A stretch of DNA of 64,000 bases, taken from contig NZ_JHXN01000002.1 of the NCBI RefSeq assembly GCF_000687755.1, forward strand, positions 62,001-126,000, written 5' to 3'. The position numbers were made by a program, and so were the translations under genes. Numbering within the stretch: position 1 is the first letter of the stretch; every line of letters begins with the position of its first letter. Positions 27,047 through 36,696 of the stretch are shown here, in pieces. The notes below the pieces were generated by a model. It saw only the letters and a program-made list of their open reading frames with translations. It searched no databases and had not been told where the DNA came from. Origin of the DNA: Taylorella asinigenitalis ATCC 700933 (lineage in GTDB: Bacteria; Pseudomonadota; Gammaproteobacteria; Burkholderiales; Burkholderiaceae_B).

Positions 27047-28591
27047 TTAAACGTTACGTTTCTTTTCGTGCATAGATGCTTTTTTAATAGCTTCACGCAC
27101 ACCTTTAGCATAGTCTGGATGGCAACGCTCACAATTAGCAATATGCCTTTCTTTAATAAAGTCAGGGGCATCTCCAAGATTACCTGCAGTATTATCGAAT
27201 AGGGCTTGCTTTTGTTCATCGTTCATCAATTCAAACAAGGCACGTGGTTGACTGAAATAGTCATCATCATCTTCACGGAAGTTCCAATGAGCCGCATCAC
27301 CATTGATTTTCAAAGGTGGTTCTTCATACTCAATTTGTTCCTGCCATTGATTAAAGCTATTTGGCTCATAGTGTGGCAATGATCCGAAATTATCATCCAC
27401 ACGTAAAGCCCCGTCCCTATGATTGCTCATTATTGGGCAAATAGGTTTATTAACTGGAATTTGATGATAGTTCACGCCAAGTCTATATCTTTGAGCATCA
27501 GAGTAGTTAAATAGACGAGATTGAAGCATGCGGTCAGGAGATACGCTAATACCAGGAACTAAGTTACTAGGTGCAAATGCAGCTTGCTCAACATCTAAGA
27601 AATAGTTATCTGGATTGCGATTTAGTTCGAATTCACCAACCTCAATTAATGGATAATCGCCTTTTGGCCAAACTTTAGTAAGGTCAAATGGGTGATAAGG
27701 AACTTCCTCTGCCTCTTTTTCTGGCATGATCTGAACATACATAGTCCATTTAGGGAAATCGCCTTTATCGATAGCATTCCATAAATCACGTTGATGACTT
27801 TCGCGATCTTTTCCGATAAGTTTTTCTGCTTCATCGTCAGTAAGGTTTTCGATGCCTTGTTGAGTTCTCATATGGAACTTAACCCAGAATCTTTCTTTTT
27901 TATCGTTAATAAAACTATATGTATGAGATCCAAATCCATGCATATGGCGATATGATTTAGGGATACCTCTGTCAGACATAAGAATAGTCACTTGATGGAA
28001 TGCCTCTGGCAATAATGTCCAGAAATCCCAGTTATAAGCAGGACTACGAAGATTAGTGTGAGGATCGCGTTTTACAGCTTTATTTAAGTCTGGGAATTTA
28101 CGAGGATCTCTGAAAAAGAAAACTGGTGTATTGTTTCCTACTAAATCCCAATTTCCCTCTTCTGTATAGAATTTCATAGCAAAACCGCGAATATCACGCT
28201 CTGCATCAGCTGCACCGCGTTCACCTGCTACTGTAGAGAAGCGAACAAAAATATCAGTTTTTTTACCTACTTCACTAAAGAGCTTAGCACAGGTATATTT
28301 GGTAATATCGTTAGTTACAGTAAAGACACCATGTGCACCAGAACCTTTTGCATGCATACGTCTTTCAGGGATAACTTCACGTACGAAATTTCCTAATTTC
28401 TCGTGTAACCATACGTCTTCAGATAACAAAGGTCCACGTGCCCCAGCAGTTTTACTGTCTTGATTGTTTGCGACTGGTTTACCAAACTGTGTAGTAAGTT
28501 TAGTTACTGGACACTCTTTAAGATATGGGTGTTTTTCAGAAGGGAATTTTTCGGGAAATTCTTGTTTATTAGCATTTTTTTTATTAGCCAT
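27047..28591 (-). CDS. katA: Monofunctional haem catalase
   Basis: This enzyme disproportionates hydrogen peroxide. The 514 residues include the distal His in [12 protein letters not shown], the [17 protein letters not shown] active-site signature, the distal Asn in GNNTPVFF, and the proximal haem ligand Tyr in [14 protein letters not shown]. It has no signal peptide, so it acts in the cytosol. AGGAGA precedes the ATG. It heads the minus-strand run into glyQ-glyS and diverges from rnpB. No OxyR-type site was identified. Confidence 0.96.
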   Translation of the reverse strand: MANKKNANKQEFPEKFPSEKHPYLKECPVTKLTTQFGKPVANNQDSKTAGARGPLLSEDVWLHEKLGNFVREVIPERRMHAKGSGAHGVFTVTNDITKYTCAKLFSEVGKKTDIFVRFSTVAGERGAADAERDIRGFAMKFYTEEGNWDLVGNNTPVFFFRDPRKFPDLNKAVKRDPHTNLRSPAYNWDFWTLLPEAFHQVTILMSDRGIPKSYRHMHGFGSHTYSFINDKKERFWVKFHMRTQQGIENLTDDEAEKLIGKDRESHQRDLWNAIDKGDFPKWTMYVQIMPEKEAEEVPYHPFDLTKVWPKGDYPLIEVGEFELNRNPDNYFLDVEQAAFAPSNLVPGISVSPDRMLQSRLFNYSDAQRYRLGVNYHQIPVNKPICPIMSNHRDGALRVDDNFGSLPHYEPNSFNQWQEQIEYEEPPLKINGDAAHWNFREDDDDYFSQPRALFELMNDEQKQALFDNTAGNLGDAPDFIKERHIANCERCHPDYAKGVREAIKKASMHEKKRNV

Positions 28592-28642
28592 ACTGTCTCC
28601 TATGTAAGTAAGAATTTAGTAAATTTTATCACTTTCAGTTTT

Positions 28643-28674
28643 TTGTTAATTGTTAGTTACCGTATTGCTAAAAT
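28643..28674 (+). promoter_or_regulatory. Candidate rnpB promoter
   Basis: TAAAAT at 28669-28674 sits about 6-7 bp before the RNase P RNA 5' end, in the right place for a -10. The best -35 match, TTGTTA at 28643, has a long 20-bp spacer, so only the -10 is persuasive. The katA promoter must lie in the same 90 bp on the other strand. Confidence 0.45.
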
Positions 28675-28680
28675 TGCATA

Positions 28681-29027
28681 TGAAGCAGGTTGGACAATCG
28701 CGATTAAATTCGAGGAAAGTCCGGACTCCATAGGGTAGGATAGCGGCTAACAGCCGTCCACTGCAAAGTGAGGAATAGGGCCACAGAGACGAGGCTATGT
28801 TGTGGGCAGCAATGCTGCACTGATACGGCTACTTCCGTATGGCGCCTACGGGCAGCAATATAGAGTGAAACGCGGTAACCTCTATCCGGAGCAACTTCAA
28901 GAAGCATGCGATAAGGGCGACCCGTCCGAGTATGCGGGTAGAAGGCTTGAGCTGATTAGCAATAATCAGTCTAGATGAATGATTGTCGACACACGTTTAC
29001 AGAATCCGGCTTATAGACCTGCTTCAT
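28681..29027 (+). ncRNA. rnpB: RNase P RNA, bacterial type A
   Basis: This is the catalytic RNA of ribonuclease P, which matures tRNA 5' ends. Ends are set by the P1 helix GAAGCAGGT (28682-28690) pairing with ACCTGCTTC (29017-29025). The universal core GAGGAAAGTCCGGACTCC follows near the 5' end. Near the 3' end are the matching AGAATCCGGCTTATAGACC and a T-run. The internal ACAGAGACGAGGCTA and AGGGTGAAACGCGG-like segment (AGAGTGAAACGCGGTAACC) are conserved. About 347 nt, normal for type A. Confidence 0.97.
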
Positions 29028-29189
29028 TTTTACTACAGATAATTCTCTCAAACATCAATACCCCTTCCAAACAACTTTATAAATAACTTTTAGAATTAGT
29101 TATAAGTACTTGATTTTTATGCTTGTACGAAATCTTCCTTAAAGTATTTTCCATAAGCCTTTATTTTTTAATGAAATTTTATGTTTTTC

Positions 29190-29218
29190 TTGTTGAAAAG
29201 ATAAAGAAAATATATTAA
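29190..29218 (+). promoter_or_regulatory. Candidate promoter of the dcw cluster (Pmra)
   Basis: TTGTTG (29190-29195) is followed after 17 bp by TATTAA (29213-29218), or after 15 bp by TATATT. It lies immediately upstream of the MraZ boxes, as expected for the autoregulated mra promoter. The preceding stretch from 29028 holds only AT-rich sequence with nothing else I can name. Confidence 0.5.
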
Positions 29219-29220
29219 AG

Positions 29221-29255
29221 TGGGAATAAGTAGGAAATAGTGTCAAAAAGTGGGA
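29221..29255 (+). promoter_or_regulatory. MraZ-type operator, four 10-bp repeats
   Basis: Four units at exact 10-bp spacing begin TGGGA, TAGGA, TGTCA and TGGGA at 29221, 29231, 29241 and 29251, the first three ending in AAG, TAG and AAG. Established MraZ operators are TGGGN repeats with 5-bp spacers. The third unit is degenerate. The array runs across the annotated GTG at 29240 and ends just before the GTG at 29261, which helps judge the true mraZ start. Confidence 0.75.
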
Positions 29256-29692
29256 CAAAAGTGATTTTTCAAGGTAACAGTGCTTTATCGTTAGATAACA
29301 AGGGGAGGATGACAGTTCCAGCCCGTTATCGTGACGTATTGAGTACGGATTTCCGAGGCGAACTCACCATTACTCGAAACCTTGATGGTGGTTTACTGAT
29401 TTACCCCAGGTCAGAATGGGAATCCAAAAGAAAGATCATTATGAACCTCCCATCTTCGCATCGAAATTTACAACGCCTTTTACTAGGTAATGCTCAGGAC
29501 GTTGCGATTGATGGATCAGGACGAGTTTTAATTGCGCCGGAACTGCGTGACGTTGCGGATATCGTGAAAGAAGTCGTACTGGTAGGCATGGGTAGCCACT
29601 TCGAGTTGTGGGATGCGGAGAAATTTGCAAAACAACAAGAAGCTGACATAGAAGCTATTGACTTAAGCACCCTTGATAACTTTATTCTGTGA
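29240..29692 (+). CDS. mraZ: Transcriptional regulator MraZ
   Basis: MraZ is a ring-forming AbrB-fold DNA-binding protein that represses its own division and cell-wall operon. The product has two SpoVT-AbrB repeats: [23 protein letters not shown] and [25 protein letters not shown]. The longest frame starts at GTG 29240 with AGGA upstream (150 residues). Homologues usually start at the residue before FxG, which corresponds to GTG 29261 and would place all MraZ boxes upstream of the coding region. The stop overlaps the rsmH start (TGATG). Confidence 0.93.
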   Translation: MSKSGTKVIFQGNSALSLDNKGRMTVPARYRDVLSTDFRGELTITRNLDGGLLIYPRSEWESKRKIIMNLPSSHRNLQRLLLGNAQDVAIDGSGRVLIAPELRDVADIVKEVVLVGMGSHFELWDAEKFAKQQEADIEAIDLSTLDNFIL

Positions 29693-30675
29693 TGGAGTTT
29701 GGGCACGTAACAGTTCTTTTATATGAAACGATTAATGCTTTATTGCATCCTGAATTTCATAATAAGAACTCCCTCTTTAGAGGGTCGTTAGAAGGCAAAT
29801 TTAAAACAAGCGGTGTTTTTGTGGATGGAACTTTTGGTCGTGGCGGCCATAGTCGATATCTTCTAAGTTTGTTGGATAGAGATTCAAAGCTTTTTGTATT
29901 TGATAAGGACCCACAGGCTATTGAAGCGGCTAAAAAATTAAAAGAAGAGGATGAGCGTGTTGAAGTTGTACACGGAGCCTTTTCAAGTATGCAGAAATCT
30001 TTGAGTGATTTTGGAATTCAAAAGGTTGACGGCATAACAATGGATTTAGGGATTTCATCTCCCCAAATCGATGATGGTACTCGTGGATTTTCTTTTATGC
30101 GAGACGGCCCATTAGATATGCGTATGGATAATTCTAAGGGTCAGACAGCTGCGGAGTGGATCAACAGTGTAGATGTAGAACTTTTAGCAAAGGTGATTAA
30201 AGAATATGGCGAAGAACGGTTTGCTCTCAAGATTGCAAAGGCGATTGCAAGTCGCCGCGAATCCAACCCAATACGGACAACGCACGAATTGGCCGAGCTC
30301 GTCTCAGCCAACGTCAGGACTCGTGAGAAGGGGCAGCATCCGGCCACAAGGACCTTTCAAGCTATACGGATTTACATCAATGAGGAACTTGAGGAGCTGT
30401 CACGCAGCCTCGCGACAGCTATAGATTTATTAAAAGTGGGTGGACGCTTATCGGTGATTAGCTTTCATTCACTTGAGGATAGGATAGTAAAACAGTTTAT
30501 TTCTAAAGAATCTAATCCTGCCTCGGAATTTGCAAGATTGCCTATTAGGGAGATTGATATGCCTAAGGGGAGTCTAAAAAGTTTAGGAAAACTTACTGCT
30601 ACTGAAGCAGAAATTGCAAGTAACCCAAGATCGAGGTCTGCAATTCTTAGGGTGGCTGAGAGAACGGACAACTAG
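29692..30675 (+). CDS. rsmH: 16S rRNA (cytosine1402-N4)-methyltransferase RsmH (MraW)
   Basis: RsmH methylates C1402 in the ribosomal P site using S-adenosylmethionine. From the ATG at 29692 it is 327 residues. Visible are [16 protein letters not shown] motif [46 protein letters not shown] and [17 protein letters not shown] one codon earlier is in frame, but the ATG overlapping the mraZ stop is the natural coupled start. Confidence 0.96.
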   Translation: MEFGHVTVLLYETINALLHPEFHNKNSLFRGSLEGKFKTSGVFVDGTFGRGGHSRYLLSLLDRDSKLFVFDKDPQAIEAAKKLKEEDERVEVVHGAFSSMQKSLSDFGIQKVDGITMDLGISSPQIDDGTRGFSFMRDGPLDMRMDNSKGQTAAEWINSVDVELLAKVIKEYGEERFALKIAKAIASRRESNPIRTTHELAELVSANVRTREKGQHPATRTFQAIRIYINEELEELSRSLATAIDLLKVGGRLSVISFHSLEDRIVKQFISKESNPASEFARLPIREIDMPKGSLKSLGKLTATEAEIASNPRSRSAILRVAERTDN

Positions 30676-30677
30676 AA

Positions 30678-30977
30678 ATGAGAGTCATTATTTTTGTTCT
30701 GATGCTAGTGAGTTTTTTTATTTACAGTGCTATGCAACTTGTAATTGTTCGGTATGAGCAAAGGCTTGTTTATAACGATATCGTGCGCGTACAAAATGCA
30801 CAGCAAAAATTGAATGAAGTTTGGAGCTATTTACAGTTAGAGAGAGCTAATTTGTCTTCAACCATGAATGTTGATAAGCAGATTAAAGAGAAACTAAAGC
30901 TCAAAACTCCGGAACTGGATGAAATTATTTATATAAATTTGCCAGGAAATGAAACTCAAGAAAATCCTGAACAATAG
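30678..30977 (+). CDS. ftsL: Cell division protein FtsL
   Basis: FtsL is a small bitopic divisome protein that forms a complex with FtsB and FtsQ and helps activate FtsWI. The 99 residues have one N-terminal membrane helix (about 2-24, VIIFVLMLVSFFIYSAMQLVIV) and a periplasmic coiled-coil segment (ARVQNAQQKLNEVWSYLQLERANL region). Sequence alone is weak, but position between rsmH and ftsI and topology settle the call. Confidence 0.9.
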   Translation: MRVIIFVLMLVSFFIYSAMQLVIVRYEQRLVYNDIVRVQNAQQKLNEVWSYLQLERANLSSTMNVDKQIKEKLKLKTPELDEIIYINLPGNETQENPEQ

Positions 30978-30985
30978 GGGCTGAA

Positions 30986-32776
30986 ATGAAGTATTTTTCT
31001 AGAAACAACAGACGGAGTAATAGAACGTACAGTAATGTTGTACGCTCATACGACGTTTGTCGCGGTAAGAAAAACCTATTTAACAGAACTAATTTGATTT
31101 TCATTGTTATGGTAATTGCCTTTGCCATTGTGGGTGGGCGAGCTCTATATCAACAAACATGGAATAACGATTTCTTACGTCAAGAAGGTGATAACCGCTA
31201 TGAAGCTCGTTTTCCATTAAAGGCAAAACGTGGTCGTATTATCGATAGAAATGGTGAATTCTTAGCTACAAGCGTTCCAGCAAGTAGTGTATGGGTGGTT
31301 CCTGAAGAGGTGCTAAAAGCTCCCTCACAAAAAATTAAGGCTTTAGCAAAAATTCTGGGATATGATGAAAAGAGTCTTATTGCCAAATTAAAAAATAATT
31401 CAAAACGAAATTTTCTTTTCCTTAAAAGACAAGTAGATTTGGCGGTCTCCGATGAAGTTCGCACACTCAAAATTAAAGGCGTTAATATTGACTCTGTGAG
31501 TAAACGCTATTACCCGCAAGGCTCATTGATGGCCCATGTTGTTGGGTTTACAAATATCGAAGATAATGGGATTGAGGGATTAGAGCGTCAATTCAATAAA
31601 GTACTTGAAGGACAGGATGGATCACGTGTAGTGATTAGAAATCGTTTGGGTGAAGTTATTGAAGACGTAAATTCAACAGATAGTTTGCCAGCAAAACACG
31701 GTCAAAATATTAATTTAACAATTGATACGCGTGTCCAATATATAGCTGCTACAGCTCTTCAGAAAGCCATAAAAAAACATAATGCAGAATCAGGTGCTGC
31801 CATTGTTGCTGATGTTGATACAGGCGAAATATTGGCTATGATTAGCATCCCAACTTACGACCCTAACGATAAGAAATCTCGTAAGGGTTCGGCATTACGC
31901 AATCGAGTAGTAACGGATATTTTCGAGCCAGGTTCAATTATTAAACCATTCGTAGTTGGTTTAGCTTTAGATGCAAAAGTTGCTACTAAAAAAACAATAT
32001 TCAACACAGGAAATGGTTCATGGAAATATCATGGAGCTACCATTACAGACGTTTCTAAGAGAAATGGGAATCTTGATCTAACAGGCCTTTTGCGTAGATC
32101 TAGTAATATCGGGATGGCAATGTTATCCGACAAGCTCCAATCAGAACAAATGTGGACAGTGTTTACTGCTTTAGGGTTTGGGCAAACGCCATCATTAGCA
32201 TTTCCAGGGGTATCTTCTGGACGTGTAAGACCATGGAAAACCTGGAAACCAATCGAAAAAGCAACTATGTCTTATGGCTACGGTCTGTCAGTATCATTGG
32301 TGCAAGTTGCACAAGCGTATACAGCGTTTGCGAGAGATGGAGATATGGTTCCATTGTCATTAATTAAAAATTCTAATATGAAACACTCCGTCCAAGTTTA
32401 TTCTCCACAAGTTGCACGTGATGTAAGAAATATGCTTGAGGAGGCTGCAGGCCCACAAGGTACGAAAATACAAGCTCAAGTAAATGGATATAGAATTGGA
32501 GGTAAATCTGGTACTGCAAGGCAAATAGTAAAAGGCAGGTATTCATCTGATTTGCACAGGGGCTCATTTGTAAGCATTGCCCCGATATCAAATCCAAAGA
32601 TAGTAGTTGCTGTAACTATAGATAAACCTAAAAAAGATGGATATTACGGAACGGTAACTGCTGGTCCAGTCAATGCAGAAATTACTGAAAATACTCTGCG
32701 TTATTTAGGTATACCTCCAGATGCAATATTAAATACTCTGGAAGCCAAGCAAACTAAATCTCCAAACCAAGGATAA
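30986..32776 (+). CDS. ftsI: Peptidoglycan D,D-transpeptidase FtsI (PBP3)
   Basis: FtsI crosslinks septal peptidoglycan, partnered with FtsW. The 596 residues have a basic cytosolic tail, one membrane helix (about 35-55), a pedestal domain beginning RFPLKAKRGRIIDRNGEFLA, and a transpeptidase domain with the catalytic SIIK tetrad in FEPGSIIKPFVVG, SSN in RRSSNIGMAM, and the KSG triad in GGKSGTARQ. It lies 8 bp after ftsL and 3 bp before murE-murF. Confidence 0.96.
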   Translation: MKYFSRNNRRSNRTYSNVVRSYDVCRGKKNLFNRTNLIFIVMVIAFAIVGGRALYQQTWNNDFLRQEGDNRYEARFPLKAKRGRIIDRNGEFLATSVPASSVWVVPEEVLKAPSQKIKALAKILGYDEKSLIAKLKNNSKRNFLFLKRQVDLAVSDEVRTLKIKGVNIDSVSKRYYPQGSLMAHVVGFTNIEDNGIEGLERQFNKVLEGQDGSRVVIRNRLGEVIEDVNSTDSLPAKHGQNINLTIDTRVQYIAATALQKAIKKHNAESGAAIVADVDTGEILAMISIPTYDPNDKKSRKGSALRNRVVTDIFEPGSIIKPFVVGLALDAKVATKKTIFNTGNGSWKYHGATITDVSKRNGNLDLTGLLRRSSNIGMAMLSDKLQSEQMWTVFTALGFGQTPSLAFPGVSSGRVRPWKTWKPIEKATMSYGYGLSVSLVQVAQAYTAFARDGDMVPLSLIKNSNMKHSVQVYSPQVARDVRNMLEEAAGPQGTKIQAQVNGYRIGGKSGTARQIVKGRYSSDLHRGSFVSIAPISNPKIVVAVTIDKPKKDGYYGTVTAGPVNAEITENTLRYLGIPPDAILNTLEAKQTKSPNQG

Positions 32777-32779
32777 TAG

Positions 32780-35512
32780 ATGAATGAAATTTTAAATTGG
32801 CTGAAGGAGCACGTAGAACCTGATGCAGATCTACGACTTGATAGCAGAGACATCCAAAAAGGGGATGTCTTTGTCGCTTGTAAAGGGTATAAAGGCGACG
32901 GGTATGCCTTTGTTAATGATGCGATAAACAATGGAGCTTCAGCAATTTTGCTTGAGGGTAATGAAGGGAGCGAAACGTTAGCATTGCCACATTTAGTTGT
33001 TCCGAATCTTCGTCAGAAATTGGGACTAATTGCAGATGCGTGGTACGGTAGCCCTTCTTCGAAAATCGCAGTAATTGCAATTACGGGCACAAATGGTAAA
33101 ACATCATGTGCTCATTGGATTGCTCAAGCCTTAAATGCTAGTAATATCCCATGTGCAACTATCGGAACATTAGGTACTATTTTGCCATCTGGAGAAAATT
33201 TGGGTGGTCAGTTGACTACTCCTGATGTATTAAGTGTACATAGAATTCTTGCTCAACTTGTAAAGCGAGATATTGAAGTAGTCTCCATAGAGGCATCATC
33301 TATAGGTATTGAACAGGGCCGATTAGACAATGTTCAAATTAAAATTGCTTGCTTTACTAACTTAACTTTAGATCATTTGGACTATCATAAGTCCATGAAA
33401 GAGTATGAGGAAGCTAAGACACAGCTTTTTAGAAATGAATTATTAGAGCATGCGATTATAAATTTAGATGATGAAGCAGGACGGAGAATCTTCGATTCTA
33501 GCCTTGCGAAATCTAATATCGGATTTAGTGTAAAACTTAATCCAAAAGCTCAGATACAGGCTTCAGATCAAGAATTTCATGATTATGGCTTATCATTTCA
33601 TATCAAAATGCCTGAGGGGTCTTCTCAGGTTATAACTCGCTTAGTCGGAGCTCACAATATATCGAATTTATTATTGCTAGCTGGGGTGCTGAATTGTTTA
33701 GATTTTAGTGTCGAAAAAATTGTAGAAATTATTGCGACAATTAAGCCTGTTTCTGGTCGTCTTGAAGTGGTGAAAATTCATCAAGCTAGCAAAGCAGATC
33801 GTTCAAATTTACCTTTGGTTGTTGTTGATTATTCTCATACACCAGATGCACTATTAAATGCATTGACAGCTCTAAGACCTACGACTGATGCACGTAAAGG
33901 TAATCTTATATGTGTGTTTGGATGTGGTGGTGATAGAGATAAAACAAAACGCCCAATTATGGCCGAAGTTGCCTCAAAGAATTCTGAAATTGTTTATATA
34001 ACTAGCGATAATCCTAGAACTGAGGGTCCATGCTCCATTATTAATGAGATTTTACTTGGTATGGATAGGTATGCTTTCTCGCATACTGATAGGGCATACA
34101 GCATACTTCATGCAATTCTTAACGCAAAAAACGAAGATGTAATTTTGATTGCTGGAAAAGGTCACGAGAATTATCAAGAAATACAAGGCGTCAAGCATAA
34201 GTTTAATGATGCACATTGGGCGAGTATAGCTTTACTTTTAAAAGCAGGATTTAAAATCAATACCGATTCAAGAACCTTACAGCAAAATGAAATCTTTCTA
34301 GCTTTGAAGGGCGATGTATTCGATGGGCATGATTTTGTTAATTCTCTAAATTGCATGGGAGCTATTGTCGATCACAAAGTTACGGATGCCTCAGTGAAAC
34401 AATATATTGTCGATGACACTACCGAGGCTCTTGGAATTATTTCTAAAGCTTGGAGATCGCAATTTAATATTCCAATTATTGCTGTTTGTGGTAGTAATGG
34501 GAAAACCACATGTAAGGAGATGATAGCTTCAATTCTTAAAGAGCAATTTGGAGAACAATCTTTCTTTGCAACTCAGGGAAATTTAAACAATCATATTGGT
34601 GTCCCTAAAAGCTTATTGAGTCTGCAGTCCACTCATAAAATCGCTGTCTTAGAATTGGGTATGAATCATCCTGGAGAGATTTCATATCTAGCTAATTTAG
34701 TTAAGCCTACTATCGCACTCGTTACCAACGCTCAAAGAGAACACCAAGAATTTATGAAAACTGTTGAAGCTGTTGCTAGAGAAAATGGTAGTGTTTTTGA
34801 GGAACTTGATTCTAATGGAGTTGCAATATATCCAAACGATACGGCTTATAAAAATATTTGGACTTCTCAATCAAAACATTGCAAGTCTATAACATTTGGA
34901 GATGCAGGAGTAATCAAAGCTAAGGATATTAATATCGATGAGAACGGAACATCTTTTAAAGTCGATTTAGATAGAGGTCATCTCGATATTAATTTATCTA
35001 TTTTGGGTGAACATAATATTCAGAATGCACTTGCTGCCATAGCCGCCGCAGTAGCAGCTCAAGTAGATTTAAAAGCTATTGAAAATGGTTTAAAAAATTT
35101 CCAGCCTGTAAAAGGTAGACTTCAAAAACATATTCTTAAAGATGGTGTAATTGTTGTGGACGATACTTATAACGCCAATCCTGATTCCGTTATAGCGGCT
35201 ATAAATATCTTAAAAACATTGCCAGCTCCTAGAACTTTGGTTTTGGGTGATATGGGTGAGGTTGGAGAAGATGGACCTCAAATGCATAGCGAAATCGGTC
35301 GATACGCTAAGGCTTCTGGCATTGAGCATTTGCTTTCTATTGGGGAATCCTCTGCACATGCACAGAATTCCTTTGGCAATGTTCACGCTCATTTCTCAAA
35401 TATTGAGGATTTAATTGAAAAATTAAAATCTCTTAACTCTAAGTCAATTATTATCAAGGGTTCCAGATTCATGAAGATGGAGAGGGTTCTCGAGGCTCTA
35501 ACGAAGGATTAA
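32780..35512 (+). CDS. murEF: MurE-MurF fusion: UDP-MurNAc-tripeptide synthetase / tripeptide:D-Ala-D-Ala ligase
   Basis: One continuous 910-residue frame carries both Mur ligases that extend the peptidoglycan stem peptide. The MurE half (about 1-490) has AITGTNGKTSCAHW, the LTLDHLDYHKS region and DNPRTEGP, the DNPR motif specifying meso-diaminopimelate. The MurF half (about 491-910) starts near TDSRTLQQNEIFLALKG and has VCGSNGKTTCKE, LGMNHPGEI and DDTYNANPDS. There is no stop, restart or ribosome site at the junction. The fusion is known in Bordetella, supporting an Alcaligenaceae origin. Confidence 0.95.
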   Translation: MNEILNWLKEHVEPDADLRLDSRDIQKGDVFVACKGYKGDGYAFVNDAINNGASAILLEGNEGSETLALPHLVVPNLRQKLGLIADAWYGSPSSKIAVIAITGTNGKTSCAHWIAQALNASNIPCATIGTLGTILPSGENLGGQLTTPDVLSVHRILAQLVKRDIEVVSIEASSIGIEQGRLDNVQIKIACFTNLTLDHLDYHKSMKEYEEAKTQLFRNELLEHAIINLDDEAGRRIFDSSLAKSNIGFSVKLNPKAQIQASDQEFHDYGLSFHIKMPEGSSQVITRLVGAHNISNLLLLAGVLNCLDFSVEKIVEIIATIKPVSGRLEVVKIHQASKADRSNLPLVVVDYSHTPDALLNALTALRPTTDARKGNLICVFGCGGDRDKTKRPIMAEVASKNSEIVYITSDNPRTEGPCSIINEILLGMDRYAFSHTDRAYSILHAILNAKNEDVILIAGKGHENYQEIQGVKHKFNDAHWASIALLLKAGFKINTDSRTLQQNEIFLALKGDVFDGHDFVNSLNCMGAIVDHKVTDASVKQYIVDDTTEALGIISKAWRSQFNIPIIAVCGSNGKTTCKEMIASILKEQFGEQSFFATQGNLNNHIGVPKSLLSLQSTHKIAVLELGMNHPGEISYLANLVKPTIALVTNAQREHQEFMKTVEAVARENGSVFEELDSNGVAIYPNDTAYKNIWTSQSKHCKSITFGDAGVIKAKDINIDENGTSFKVDLDRGHLDINLSILGEHNIQNALAAIAAAVAAQVDLKAIENGLKNFQPVKGRLQKHILKDGVIVVDDTYNANPDSVIAAINILKTLPAPRTLVLGDMGEVGEDGPQMHSEIGRYAKASGIEHLLSIGESSAHAQNSFGNVHAHFSNIEDLIEKLKSLNSKSIIIKGSRFMKMERVLEALTKD

Positions 35513-35521
35513 CAAACAATC

Positions 35522-36691
35522 ATGTTGTACGCATTTTTCATCTCCTTTGCAGACAAATATACTTTTCTAAAGATATTTGACTATATTACTTTTAGGGCCG
35601 TATTTGCTTGTTTAACAGCAATTTTTCTGGGGCTTATTTTTGGACCTTGGGTTATTAGAAAACTTACTGAATTAAAAGTCGGACAGGCAGTTAGAGCATA
35701 TGGTCCAAAAGAACATTTAGCAAAAAATGGGACTCCAACTATGGGTGGAGTATTGATACTAATATCCATTGCCATCAGTACTTTATTATGGGCTGATTTG
35801 ACTAATCGTTTTGTTTGGGTTGTGCTTCTGGTCACTTTAGGTTTCGGAGCAATTGGTTGGGCGGACGATTATAAGAAAATCGTCTATCGTGATCCAGAGG
35901 GCATGAAATCAAGAGAAAAATTTATGTGGCAATCTATAGTTGGATTAATTGCTGCAATTTATTTAAGTTTTGCGGTCTCAGTGCCTGCAAACACTGATCT
36001 ATGGCCATTGTTCAAAGATTGGGTTATGAGCGGTTTTACAATGGGATTGCCAACTAGGGCCGATCTTATAGTCCCATTTTTCAAGAATGTAAGCTATCCT
36101 TTGGGTGTTTTTGGGTTTGCTACCTTAACATGGATAGTAATCGTAGGTGCGAGTAATGCTGTAAATTTAACCGATGGCCTTGATGGCTTAGCGATTATGC
36201 CAACTGTTATGGTGGGTGGTGCTCTTGGTTTATTTGCATATGTAGTGGGTCGAGTTGACTACTCAAGCTATTTTCTTTTCCCATATATTCCAGGTGCTTC
36301 AGAAATGTTGGTACTCTGTTCCGCTTTAGGTGGTGCAGGTTTGGCTTTTTTATGGTTTAACACCTATCCAGCTCAAGTATTTATGGGAGATGTTGGAGCC
36401 CTAGCTTTAGGGGGTATGTTAGGAACCATCGCCGTAATTTCAAGACAGGAAATTGTGTTTTTTGTAATGGGTGGAGTATTTGTTGCAGAAACTCTATCTG
36501 TAATCATGCAAGTTTCATGGTTTAGATACACTAAGAAAAGATATGGGGAAGGTCGAAGATTTTTAAAAATGGCGCCTCTTCATCATCACTTTGAATTAGG
36601 TGGTTGGAAAGAAACTCAAGTTGTAGTTCGCTTTTGGATAATCACAATAGTCCTTGTATTAATAGGCCTTTCTACATTGAAACTTAGGTAA
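35522..36691 (+). CDS. mraY: Phospho-N-acetylmuramoyl-pentapeptide-transferase MraY
   Basis: MraY attaches phospho-MurNAc-pentapeptide to undecaprenyl phosphate, making lipid I on the inner membrane's cytosolic face. The 389-residue polytopic protein has TPTMGGVLI, the acidic WADDYKK (catalytic Asp pair), [14 protein letters not shown], the [20 protein letters not shown] loop and [12 protein letters not shown]. Length is slightly above the family's 360, as is common in betaproteobacteria. Confidence 0.97.
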   Translation: MLYAFFISFADKYTFLKIFDYITFRAVFACLTAIFLGLIFGPWVIRKLTELKVGQAVRAYGPKEHLAKNGTPTMGGVLILISIAISTLLWADLTNRFVWVVLLVTLGFGAIGWADDYKKIVYRDPEGMKSREKFMWQSIVGLIAAIYLSFAVSVPANTDLWPLFKDWVMSGFTMGLPTRADLIVPFFKNVSYPLGVFGFATLTWIVIVGASNAVNLTDGLDGLAIMPTVMVGGALGLFAYVVGRVDYSSYFLFPYIPGASEMLVLCSALGGAGLAFLWFNTYPAQVFMGDVGALALGGMLGTIAVISRQEIVFFVMGGVFVAETLSVIMQVSWFRYTKKRYGEGRRFLKMAPLHHHFELGGWKETQVVVRFWIITIVLVLIGLSTLKLR

Positions 36692-36696
36692 GATTC

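Noticed and set aside
28460-28738. Plus-strand 92-codon frame spanning the katA start and the 5' end of rnpB
   Set aside because: It is antisense to conserved katA and runs into the RNase P RNA; no ribosome site and no recognisable product.
28704-28907. Minus-strand frame of 67 codons
   Set aside because: It lies entirely inside the highly structured RNase P RNA gene, so it is a chance frame.
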